Positions 32,462 to 40,736 of a stretch of 64,000 bases of DNA are shown one piece after another. Within the stretch, counting starts at the first letter, position 1, and each line of letters begins with the position of its first letter. The position numbers and the translations under genes are program-made. This stretch comes from Roseiarcus sp963822215 (GTDB taxonomy: Bacteria; Pseudomonadota; Alphaproteobacteria; Rhizobiales; Beijerinckiaceae): contig CAWGGX010000006.1 in assembly GCA_963822215.1 (NCBI GenBank), positions 186,001-250,000 of the forward strand, in the 5' to 3' direction. The notes under the pieces were generated by a model that saw only the letters and a program-made list of their open reading frames with translations, was not told the DNA's origin and searched no databases.

Positions 32462-35400
32462 TCAAGTTTTAAGTTCATCGAGGACCACCTTGGCTTCTTT
32501 CAGATCGCGCGTTTCGAAGCCCTCAGTGAACCAGTCGTAAACGGACCCAAGGAGGTCGCGCGCCTCGGCGCGCCTTCCTTGATCGCGCCAGAACCGCGCC
32601 CAGCTAGTCGCCACCCGCAACTCCCACGACTTCGCCTGCTGTTTTCGCGCCACGGCGAGCGCTCGGCTGAAATAGGATTCGGCTTGGGCGGCGTCGCGCT
32701 CGGGCGGCGCCAACGCGATCTCGCCCGCGATGCGGAGGATGTCGGCTTCGCACCATCTTTCGTTGGTCGTCTCCAGGGTCGATGTCGCGTCTCCAATGCA
32801 GCGCCAGGCGTCCTCGCTGCGGCCGACTTTCGCGTAGGCGTTCGCGAGGTACGAGAGGATATGAGCCGTGAGCAAGGTCGCCCCGCTAGCCCGATAAGCA
32901 GCAAGCGTCGAAGTCATTCGCGTGACGGCGCCTCTTTCATCGCCTTCGGCTAATGACGTCAGATCCTGCATCAACAATCCGAACGCCTTGTAGAAAGGTT
33001 CGCCTTTCTCGTTCGCCAAAGCGACGGTCTCGTCGGCCTGCGCCTTCGCCGTTGCAAAGCAGCCGCAGCAGAAGTGCGTCCACGCGGCGAATATCAGATT
33101 GTTCCCTAAAGTTAACGTGTGACCGAACTTTCGGGCGAACATCAGGCTCTGCAACGTGTCAGCCTGGGCCGCCTGTGGATAGCCGAGCACCCATAGCGTC
33201 GCGGCGCGGGCGGCCAGAGCCGTGCTCCAGTGGTCACCGCCGTATCGGGTGGCTGAATTGTTGTCCGATAGGTCGAAGAGCGCAATGGCGCTGTCGAAAT
33301 GCGCCCGGCTCCCGAGAAAGTCTCCGGAGAACAGAAGGGTTTGCCCGACGGCGCGGTGTCCAGCGATCCGTTCGCCTTTTGCTTTCCCTTTCTTCGCCAG
33401 CGCCAGGCACTGATCGGCGAGCTGGCGGGTCTCGTCTCCGGACGAACGGACGATGCCGGCGACCCACAGGCCATGGAGGGTGGTGAACAATGCGAGCGGA
33501 TCCTCCACCGCCTCACCGAGAGCCTTCGCCTGCTCGATCAATGCTAGGGCGCGAGAGAGCGCCATCTTCGCCTCGGTCGACGTGTAGCCCCTGCGAAGCA
33601 GGAGTGTGCTCGCCAAGCCGATCTGGCAGGAGATCTCCTCGCGCCGGAAGGCCGGTGTGCTGGCGTGGGCGGCAATCTCGGCAAGCGCTCGGACGAAGTG
33701 GGATTCAGCCTCCACAAGTGCGGAACGCTTCAGCGATGTGCGTCCCGCGCGCGCCCACAGGGTGGCGGCCCTTTCAGAAAGCCCCGCTTCCGAGCAATGA
33801 TGCGCCAGCAGTTCCGGCTGGGTCTCGCCGATGTCGCGAAACTTCGTTTCGAGCGCCTCGGCGATCCGCGCATGCAGCGTGCGCTTCGCCTCACGCATCA
33901 GCGCGCCATACGCCAAGTCCTGCAACAGCGCGTGTTTGAAAAGATAGGACGCCTCGGGCGGTCGGCCCTGTCGCAACAGCAGGCCGGACTGAACGAGGCG
34001 CTCCAGAGCCTCTTCCAGTTCGGAATCAGGACGGTTCGCCACATACGCGAGCAGGGGATAGGACGACACCCGCCCGATCGCGGCGGCGATCTGAGCCAGT
34101 TGCTTGGCTGGGCCCAACCGGTCGAGCCGAGCCATCAGCGAGGCTTGCAGGCTGGGGGGCACGGAAAGCGCCGGACCGGCGCCAGGGGCACCGGCATTCC
34201 CCTGGTCTTCCCCGACTTGCCCCTCGAGGACTGCTTTGGTCATTTCCTCGGCGAACAGGGGGACGCCATCGGCTCGGCGAACAATTTCCTCCCGTATATG
34301 GTTCGGCAGGAGCCCCCCGAACGTGACATCGTCGATCATTGCGCCGATCTCGGGGTCCGTCAGGCGAGGTATGACAAGCTCCGTCACATGGGACCGCTCG
34401 CGCCACGGAGCCGTCATCTCCGGCCGATGGATGACGACGAGCATCGCTCGAAGAGGCGTGATCCTGGCCACCAGCCTGCCCAGCAGCTCCAGCGTTGTCG
34501 GATCGGCCCAATGCGCGTCTTCGACGACCATCAGAAGCGGCCTGTCCAGCATCCGCGCCTCGATCTGCGCGAGCAACGCTTTCATGATTCGCTCGCGGCG
34601 TTGCCGCGGCTGAATGTCGAGAGCGGCATAGCGTCCATCGTTTCCGAGCGACAGCATGTCGGCCAACAGCGCGGCGTCTTGCGCAGCGGTCGCCGTGCGC
34701 CTCAGGAACGCGTCGAGCTTGTCGAGCCTGGCCCCTCGGGCGTCGTCGGGCGCGAATGCCGCCTCCCGTTCGATCAGCCCGATGATCGGATGGAGCGTGC
34801 TATCCTGACGCTGCGGCGAACAATAGCAGCGCAATCGATTTTGCGGCTCGGTTTCGATGCGCTTCGAGAATTCGGCGACGAGCCGGGACTTGCCGACCCC
34901 AGCCTCGCCCACAAGCAGAACGACCTGTCCCTCACTCGCCTTGGCCTTCTCCCAATTCCGCAGCAGCCGTTCGCTTTCGTCCTCGCGCCCGACGAAGGCG
35001 GTCAATCTCGTAGCGTGAAACGCCTCGAATCGGCTCTCGACCGCGCTACGCCTCAAGACAGTCCAAGCATGCGACGGAGCCGGCAGACCCTTGAGTTCCA
35101 CGGCCCCGAGATCCCTGAGGTCATATAGCGATCCTAACAGCCGTCGGGTGCCCTCGGAAATGACGACGCCGTCCGGCTCCGCAATCCCCTGCAACCGCGC
35201 AGCGAGAATGGGCGTGGCGCCGACAACGCCCCTCTCTTCCAATTCTCCCTCTCCGACGAGGTCGCCGACGACCGCCAATCCCGTGGCAATACCCACGCGC
35301 ACGCGCAGCGGCGAGCCAGCGGGCGTCTCCAACTCGGGCACGGACTCGACGATTGTCAGCCCGGCCTCGACGGCAAGCTCCGGATCGCGCTCTTTCGCCT

Positions 35401-35869
35401 GGGGGTATCCGAAATGAGCCAGGACGCCATCGCCCATATACTTCGCGACATAACCTCCCTTGCTTGCGATCGCAGCGGCGCAGCACCGGTCGTAATCGGC
35501 TAGGATCCGGCGCATGTCCTCGGGATCGAGCCTGGCCGCCAGAGCCGTCGAGCCGACGAGATCACAGACGAGAACCGTTAGCTGACGTCGCTCCGCGCCG
35601 GCTACGCCGAAGATCGGCGACGATTGCGAGTCCGAAGCCGCCTGAGCGGATGCGCGGGGCAGTTCCGCAATCGAGTCGAAAAGCTTGCGTCGGTGTCCGA
35701 CGGCGCCAACGCCAAGCTCTTTCAGATCCTCCACGGTCAGTTTCGGCAGAAGCTCAAAATCAATCCCATTTTCGCGAAAGACCGTTTCATACTGAGCAAG
35801 GCCTAGTCCGCGGAGCCATCCACCGACGTCGGCTGACGCTTTCGGCGCAACCTCTCTCATGACGGTCAT
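32462..35869 (-). CDS. SAM domain / class III nucleotide cyclase / AAA ATPase / TPR protein
   Basis: A 1135-residue multidomain signalling protein. Residues about 10-70 form a sterile-alpha-motif domain (WLRGLGLAQYETVFRENGID). Residues about 95-270 are a class III cyclase domain with both metal aspartates (VCDLVGSTALAARL; KYMGDGVLAHFG). Residues about 300-560 are a STAND-type ATPase (Walker A LVGEAGVGKSRLV, Walker B LLMVVEDAHWAD). The remaining 550 residues are helical TPR-like repeats. Such proteins are thought to sense stress and to make cAMP or cGMP or to act as large regulators. A GGAGAGGGGG ribosome binding site precedes ATG 35869. Its start is 60 bases after the stop of the split oleate hydratase gene on the same strand, so the two were probably one operon. 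Confidence 0.88.
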   Translation of the reverse strand: MTVMREVAPKASADVGGWLRGLGLAQYETVFRENGIDFELLPKLTVEDLKELGVGAVGHRRKLFDSIAELPRASAQAASDSQSSPIFGVAGAERRQLTVLVCDLVGSTALAARLDPEDMRRILADYDRCCAAAIASKGGYVAKYMGDGVLAHFGYPQAKERDPELAVEAGLTIVESVPELETPAGSPLRVRVGIATGLAVVGDLVGEGELEERGVVGATPILAARLQGIAEPDGVVISEGTRRLLGSLYDLRDLGAVELKGLPAPSHAWTVLRRSAVESRFEAFHATRLTAFVGREDESERLLRNWEKAKASEGQVVLLVGEAGVGKSRLVAEFSKRIETEPQNRLRCYCSPQRQDSTLHPIIGLIEREAAFAPDDARGARLDKLDAFLRRTATAAQDAALLADMLSLGNDGRYAALDIQPRQRRERIMKALLAQIEARMLDRPLLMVVEDAHWADPTTLELLGRLVARITPLRAMLVVIHRPEMTAPWRERSHVTELVIPRLTDPEIGAMIDDVTFGGLLPNHIREEIVRRADGVPLFAEEMTKAVLEGQVGEDQGNAGAPGAGPALSVPPSLQASLMARLDRLGPAKQLAQIAAAIGRVSSYPLLAYVANRPDSELEEALERLVQSGLLLRQGRPPEASYLFKHALLQDLAYGALMREAKRTLHARIAEALETKFRDIGETQPELLAHHCSEAGLSERAATLWARAGRTSLKRSALVEAESHFVRALAEIAAHASTPAFRREEISCQIGLASTLLLRRGYTSTEAKMALSRALALIEQAKALGEAVEDPLALFTTLHGLWVAGIVRSSGDETRQLADQCLALAKKGKAKGERIAGHRAVGQTLLFSGDFLGSRAHFDSAIALFDLSDNNSATRYGGDHWSTALAARAATLWVLGYPQAAQADTLQSLMFARKFGHTLTLGNNLIFAAWTHFCCGCFATAKAQADETVALANEKGEPFYKAFGLLMQDLTSLAEGDERGAVTRMTSTLAAYRASGATLLTAHILSYLANAYAKVGRSEDAWRCIGDATSTLETTNERWCEADILRIAGEIALAPPERDAAQAESYFSRALAVARKQQAKSWELRVATSWARFWRDQGRRAEARDLLGSVYDWFTEGFETRDLKEAKVVLDELKT

Positions 35870-35929
35870 CGCCCCCTCTCCTGGCCAGTTCGACAGCGCC
35901 GGCCGAGGCGGCGCTCTTCTTTCCGTGCT

Positions 35930-36079
35930 TCAGAACATGAAAGCCCTCGCCGCGGCCATCAGCGCCAGAGGATCGCGCCACGCCTGATAGACCGGAATCG
36001 GATCCATCCGAACGCCGAGCAGCCGGGAAACCGCCTCGCGCGCCGAGCGTACCGAGTATTCCAGGGTAAACATCGTGTC
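35930..36079 (-). pseudogene. ohyA: Oleate hydratase, 3' part (49 codons), cut off by IS91-like element
   Basis: Read on the minus strand from 36079, this piece encodes DTMFTLEYSVRSAREAV and ends in a short Ala-rich tail with stop at 35930-35932. It is the conserved C-terminal end of the oleate hydratase/MCRA family, which is missing from the 40737-42236 piece. Joining the two pieces at GAA/GAC restores the frame exactly and gives 549 residues, a normal length. It has lost its promoter and start. Confidence 0.85.
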
Positions 36080-36239
36080 TTTGGACTAAACCGCTGGCGC
36101 GGTAGGGGTGTCGCGCCGGCATTTTGACAGCCTCTGAGCGGGGTCATTGGGCGGCGCGATTTTGAAGCTGTCATGGGGTCCGAGGATCAGCATGGAGCGG
36201 CTGCTTGCAGCACGTTCCATCTGACAACGGAGCCCTCTC

Positions 36240-37124
36240 ATGAAGACCACGATCCTTCGACAACGCATGACCGAGGACATGCAGGTGCGGAACCTGTCAC
36301 GTCAGACGCAGGCCTCTTACGTTTTGCAGGTTTCCCAGTTCGCCCGGTATTTCAACAAGTCGCCGGCTGTTTTGGGGCCGGAGGAGATCCGCAGCTACCA
36401 GGTCTACCTGACGAACCAAAAGAAGTTGGAGGCGAGCTCGATCAAGGTCGCCGTTGCGGCACTTCGATTTCTGTATCGAGTTACTCTGAAGCGGCCGTGG
36501 GATTTTGGTGAGATCGTTCCCAGCCCCAAGGCGCCACGGACCTTGCCGATCATTCTCAGCCCCGACGAGGTGGCGCAGTTTCTTGGCTGCATACCCAACA
36601 TCAAGCATCGGACGATTCTGACCGCCTGTTACGCCGCCGGGTTGCGCATCACCGAGGCGGTTCACTTAAAGCCGGCAGCCATCGACAGACAGCGGATGGT
36701 CATCCGCATCGAGGAAGGCAAGGGGCGGAAGGACCGCTATGTCATGCTGTCGCCGAAATTGCTGGAGGTGCTGAGCGAGTACTGGTGGGCGGTGCGGCCA
36801 AAGGTATGGCTCTTTCCGGGAGACATCCCGGGTCAGCCGATCACGCGCCATTCCGTCGAGAAGGTCTGCCAAGCGGCGCACCAGCGTTCCGGACTTTCTA
36901 AACCGGTGACGCCCCATTCGCTTCGGCATGCGTTCGCAGTGCATCTGCTGGAGTCCGGCGCCGACCTACGGACCATTCAGCTGCTTCTTGGCCACAGCAG
37001 CTTGAATACGACGGCCCGTTACCTGCGGATCGCGACCAGCAAAGTGTGTGCGACAACCAGTCCTCTGGATCTGCTGCCGCGGATTCCCGTCGCCGCCATA
37101 TCCAAAGCGCCGACGCCCGCCTGA
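36240..37124 (+). CDS. Tyrosine recombinase/integrase of the IS91-like element
   Basis: A 294-residue tyrosine recombinase. The N-terminal SAM-like core-binding domain (about 10-95) is followed by the catalytic domain with Arg in YAAGLRITEAVHL (about 137), Lys in IEEGKGRKDRYVML, HSLRHAFAVHLLESG (about 228-242), GHSSLNTTARY (nucleophile Tyr about 267). XerC/D-like recombinases are known as partners in a subgroup of IS91 elements. It lies 12 bp before the transposase gene on the same strand. Confidence 0.9.
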   Translation: MKTTILRQRMTEDMQVRNLSRQTQASYVLQVSQFARYFNKSPAVLGPEEIRSYQVYLTNQKKLEASSIKVAVAALRFLYRVTLKRPWDFGEIVPSPKAPRTLPIILSPDEVAQFLGCIPNIKHRTILTACYAAGLRITEAVHLKPAAIDRQRMVIRIEEGKGRKDRYVMLSPKLLEVLSEYWWAVRPKVWLFPGDIPGQPITRHSVEKVCQAAHQRSGLSKPVTPHSLRHAFAVHLLESGADLRTIQLLLGHSSLNTTARYLRIATSKVCATTSPLDLLPRIPVAAISKAPTPA

Positions 37125-37136
37125 GCCGTACGGTCA

Positions 37137-37855
37137 ATGGCTCGGTCGGGGCCGGAAGTGGCGGATGTGTTCCGCCACTACGGTGACGCTTTTCGGGAGC
37201 AGCACGGCGGATCTCTGTCGACGGCCCAGCGCCGGGCAATGACGGCGATCGAGATCTGCCGGACGGCAGCGCTCGGTGGCCACGTCGAACAGTGCGACAG
37301 CTGCGGTCACCAGCGCGTCTCTTATAACAGTTGTCGTAATGGCAGTTGCCCGAAATGCCAAGCGATGCGCCGCGCCCAATGGCTGGACGATAGGCGTGCC
37401 GAGATTCTCGACACCCAGTACTTTCATGTGGTTTTCACTCTGCCGGAGAGAATGGCCGCCATTGCCCTGCAGAACAAGGCGGTCGTCTATGACCTTCTAT
37501 TTCGGACCGCCGCCGAGACATTACGAACCATCGCCGCCGATCCCAAACACCTGGGCGCCGAGATCGGCTTTTTCGGCATCCTCCACACCTGGGGGTCGAA
37601 TCTCCTGCATCACCCTCACATACATTTCGTCGTGCCCGGTGGCGGATTGTCACCCGACGGGACCAGGTGGATCTCTTGTCGGCGCGGATATTTCCTGCCG
37701 GTCGAAGTTCTCTCCTGCCTGTTCCGGCGGCTATTCATCGAGGCTCTGCAGAAGGCCTATGCCGCCGGGCAGTTGCAGTTTTTCTCCGCCTTGGCCCAAC
37801 TGAAGGAAAAGAGCGCCTTCCAGCGGTACTTGGCGCCGCTCCGCCAGACGGACTG
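37137..37855 (+). pseudogene. IS91-family HUH transposase, 5' part (interrupted by group II intron)
   Basis: The first 239 codons and two bases of an IS91 transposase. Visible are the N-terminal zinc-binding domain (CDSCGHQRVSYNSCRNGSCPKC, split over two Cys pairs) and the HUH nuclease motif HHPHIHFVVPGGG (about residue 160). Sequence homology ends at LRQTD followed by TG. The reading frame then runs into the intron and stops at 37958. The missing part is at 39888-40368. Confidence 0.88.
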
Positions 37856-37862
37856 CCGAGTA

Positions 37863-37926
37863 GGTGGGGATGTCGCCATCCCCACCCCTCACAGACCCGG
37901 ACGTGCAGGATTCCCGCATCCGGTTC
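37863..37926 (-). ncRNA. Group II intron domains V and VI
   Basis: On the minus strand, right after the maturase stop codon, a 33-base hairpin with the domain V pattern (AACCGGATGCGGGAATCCTG, then CACGTCCGGG) is followed by a 9-base perfect stem (ATCCCCACC complement) fitting domain VI. The bulged branch-point adenosine could not be assigned with confidence. Confidence 0.75.
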
Positions 37927-37927
37927 T

Positions 37928-39265
37928 TCACGGGAGAGTTTCGCGCGCGTTGGCGTAAAGGCGGTGGACGATCCGCGCCGGGGGAAGCGGATGGCGCTTG
38001 AGGATCGCGTTGAGGCGGTTCCAGTGGAACGCACCTTCTCCGCGATGCCGTCGCCCCAGCCATTTCTTCCACAGCACCACGACCTGGCAGGCGAACCATC
38101 GTATGCGTCGAGAGTTGCCCGATATGCCGTAGTAGGCATAGTGGCCTCGCAACATCTGGGACAGATGGGCGTGCTGGTCGCGCAAGGATCGATGCCGATT
38201 GTGTCGGCACCAATCGCTGACCGCCGCCAGCGCTCGTGCGTACCGGCTTTTAGCCGTCACTTGCCTCACCCCGTTCAACCCCTTCTTGGACTTGGCCCAG
38301 ATATGGGAGAAGCCAAGGAAGTCGAACGTAGCGCTGTCCGTATCCGGATGGCATACGCCCCCCGGCCGATGAAAGCGAAAGTCGACGAGGTGCGTCTTGT
38401 CCGGGTGGAGCGTCAGCCCGTACCGTGCAAGCCGTTTTCCCAGCACGTCCATGACCCGCTTGGCGTCGTCGAGACTCTCGAACGCCATCACGCTGTCATC
38501 GGCGTACCGCACGAGGATGCTGTTCCCCCTGAGGCGGACGCGCACGTCCCGCTCGAACCATTCGTCCAGCACATGGTGCAGGTAGATGTTTGCGAGCAGA
38601 GGCGAGACGACGCCGCCTTGCGGGGTGCCCTCGGTCGTGCGCTGAAGGAGACCGTGTTCGAGCACGCCCGCCTTCAGCCATTTGTCGATCATCCGGCGAA
38701 TGACGCCGTCCGTGACTCGCCTGTCGAGAAACGCACGCAAGTGATGATGCTGGATCGTGTCGTAGTATTTGGAGATATCGACATCCAGCACCCAGCGCAG
38801 CCCTTGTCGGCCCATGAAGGCCAGACGCAACGCACTCAGGGCCTGATGCGCCGACCGCCCTGGCCGGAAGCCGAATGAGCAGGAGAGAAACTCCTGCTCA
38901 TAGATCGGCTCCAGCACCATGACGACCGCCCTCTGTGCCACCTTGTCCTCGAACGTCGGAATGCCGAGCGGCCGCTCCGAACCGTCCGCCTTCGGAATGT
39001 AGACCCGACGCACCGGCGGGGCGACATAGCGGCCAGACTTGATGCGCTCCAAGAGAGCCAAAAGGTTGGCCTCCAAGTTCGCCTCATACTGCTCCGCCGT
39101 CACGCCGTCGATGCCGGGTGCCCCATCCTTGCGCGTCAGCCGGTACGCCTCTCGCATCCATTCCAGGTCGATGACATGGTGAAGCGTGGACAGAGCTGTC
39201 CCCGCCTTCGTCCTCGCCAGTTCGGCTATCCGTTGTCGTTTCGTGGACAGGTTCGCGGAGCCCAA
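37928..39265 (-). CDS. ltrA: Group II intron reverse transcriptase/maturase
   Basis: A 445-residue reverse transcriptase. RT blocks are visible: GAPGIDGVTAEQYEANL (about 48), RVYIPKADGSERPLGIPTFEDKVAQ in two parts (about 89-113), YEQEFLSCSFGFRPG, and the catalytic YADD (about residue 245). The maturase (X) domain follows (HNRHRSLRDQHAHLSQMLRGHYAYYG, in two blocks). No HNH endonuclease domain is seen at the end, so it probably integrates without one. The stop codon lies directly before domain V, as in most bacterial introns. The frame looks intact, so the intron could still be active. Confidence 0.92.
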   Translation of the reverse strand: MGSANLSTKRQRIAELARTKAGTALSTLHHVIDLEWMREAYRLTRKDGAPGIDGVTAEQYEANLEANLLALLERIKSGRYVAPPVRRVYIPKADGSERPLGIPTFEDKVAQRAVVMVLEPIYEQEFLSCSFGFRPGRSAHQALSALRLAFMGRQGLRWVLDVDISKYYDTIQHHHLRAFLDRRVTDGVIRRMIDKWLKAGVLEHGLLQRTTEGTPQGGVVSPLLANIYLHHVLDEWFERDVRVRLRGNSILVRYADDSVMAFESLDDAKRVMDVLGKRLARYGLTLHPDKTHLVDFRFHRPGGVCHPDTDSATFDFLGFSHIWAKSKKGLNGVRQVTAKSRYARALAAVSDWCRHNRHRSLRDQHAHLSQMLRGHYAYYGISGNSRRIRWFACQVVVLWKKWLGRRHRGEGAFHWNRLNAILKRHPLPPARIVHRLYANARETLP

Positions 39266-39887
39266 GGTCTCCTCCCGTGTTTCCCGGCAACGGTTCTCAT
39301 CCCATGGCGTCTCCCTTCCCTCGCGCGGGTCCCGGTGAGCCCAGTTCCCCGCGGTCAGCGGTACTATGAAGGCGCTACGACTTCCCGCCTGCGCATCCCC
39401 GGTTGCTTATTTGTTTCGCTTCCGGGGTCCGCGCGATCCTCCGCTGTTCGTGCTCGCCTTGGCGGCGCTCCCGGATGGTTGAAGGACCCATCCGGGCCAG
39501 GGCATTTGGTCAGCCGGCCGCCCATTTGCCGGCGCACTCTCGTTCGGACGCAAGCGGGATCTCACAGGTTCCCAGGCGATCCGTCCCATGCCTTTGCCCC
39601 GGTCCAAGACCCCGGCCGGACCGACGATCCTCACCTTGACGGCATCGTCGATGCTGCCCCCGCTCAACCCACAGCGAAGGCTCCAGCGATTATAATTTCG
39701 AGGCTACTCACGCGGCTTCAGCACCTGCTGCCTACGCTTCACGACGGGCGTCGCCGCACGCCATGCAAGGCTCGCTTCCGGCTGGTTGGCTGACCTTTAC
39801 CGGGAGGGAGTTGAACCCTCTGGATCGCGATGAAAGGTTTCAGAACTTCATGTTCGTTCTCCTCTCCTGAGCTTTCCCTGTCGCAAG

Positions 39888-40368
39888 GGTCGTTTACGCC
39901 AAGCCTCCCTTTGCGGCACCGGAACAGGTCCTCGACTATGTCGGCCGCTATACGCATCGCGTCGCCATTTCCAACAACCGCATCCTCGACATCGACGATG
40001 GCAAGGTCCGCTTCCGCTGGAAGGACTATCGTCGCGGCGGCCAGCAGAAGACGATGACAGTCAGCGCAGAGGAGTTCATCCGGCGATTTCTCATTCATGT
40101 CCCACCCTGCAATTTTCAGCGGATCCGCTATTACGGTTTCCTCGGCAATCGCTACCGTGCGGAGAAGCTGGCGCAGTGTCGTCGGCTCCTTGCCATGACG
40201 GAACCCCGGCCCGTCGTCGCCAGCGAGGAGAAGGACTATCGGGACCGATACGAAGAGCTGACCGGCGTTTCGCTCTGCCAATGCCCAGTCTGCAATCTCG
40301 GACGCATGATGCCGTTTCGCACGCTTCCGCCGATCACCAGTGCACCACCCTCTGTCGATACGTCATGA
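39888..40368 (+). pseudogene. IS91-family HUH transposase, 3' part
   Basis: Continuation of 37137-37855 after the intron: the first base completes the TGG codon, then VVYAKPPFAAPEQVL and YVGRYTHRVAISNNRI with the catalytic Tyr region, ending with a Cys-rich tail CQCPVCNLGRMMPF. Together 719 + 481 bases make exactly 400 codons. Alone, the piece has no start. Confidence 0.87.
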
Positions 40369-40736
40369 ATGCAGCACACGCCGACCCTCGCCGCACCGAT
40401 CTATCCCGCTTGCCTCGGGCAAGAATTGGAACTGCTATTGCCCTTGGTCCGGCCGGCACTACCGGACCGGCGAAAGAGCCCGATGCTTCAACGCAATTCC
40501 GCCCGTCGCCATGGAAGATCATTCCTGGCCCCACCCTCGCGGGCGGTTCTCCAGAATCTTCCCCCGCCGTGACGCTCGGTTCACCGCATTTCGACGGGCC
40601 GCCTTGATTCGATCCCCATAGCCCGAGCACCGTGCGGGCGGCTTAGTCCAACGGCGTTTTAGCTTACCGTCGCGCCCTCCACCGCCGGCGGCTCGATTGG
40701 CGCGCATGTGCGGCGCGACGCCAAGCTAAAACGCTC
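40369..40736. repeat. Right-end non-coding part of the IS91-like element with terminal hairpin
   Basis: No gene follows the transposase stop. The stretch includes GCGGCTTAGTCCAA (40638-40651, inverted copy of the left end) and the imperfect inverted repeat 40654-40676/40712-40734 (21 of 23 bases). This matches the hairpin-type terminus expected at one end of HUH elements. Confidence 0.65.

Larger units (their letters stand above)
37856..39887 (-). mobile_element. Group II intron inserted antisense in the IS91 transposase gene
   Basis: The 2032-base insert (or one base earlier at both ends) splits a TGG codon; removing it gives a continuous 400-codon transposase frame. Its own gene and ribozyme read on the minus strand. 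At the 3' side, domain V is recognisable at 37894-37926 as a 33-base hairpin with a GAAC start and GTTC-like pairing, and domain VI is a perfect 9-base stem (37863-37871 with 37878-37886). The 5' end reads TTGCGACAGGG, close to the group II consensus GTGYG. Because it is antisense to the transposase, splicing cannot restore the transposase mRNA. Confidence 0.88.
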
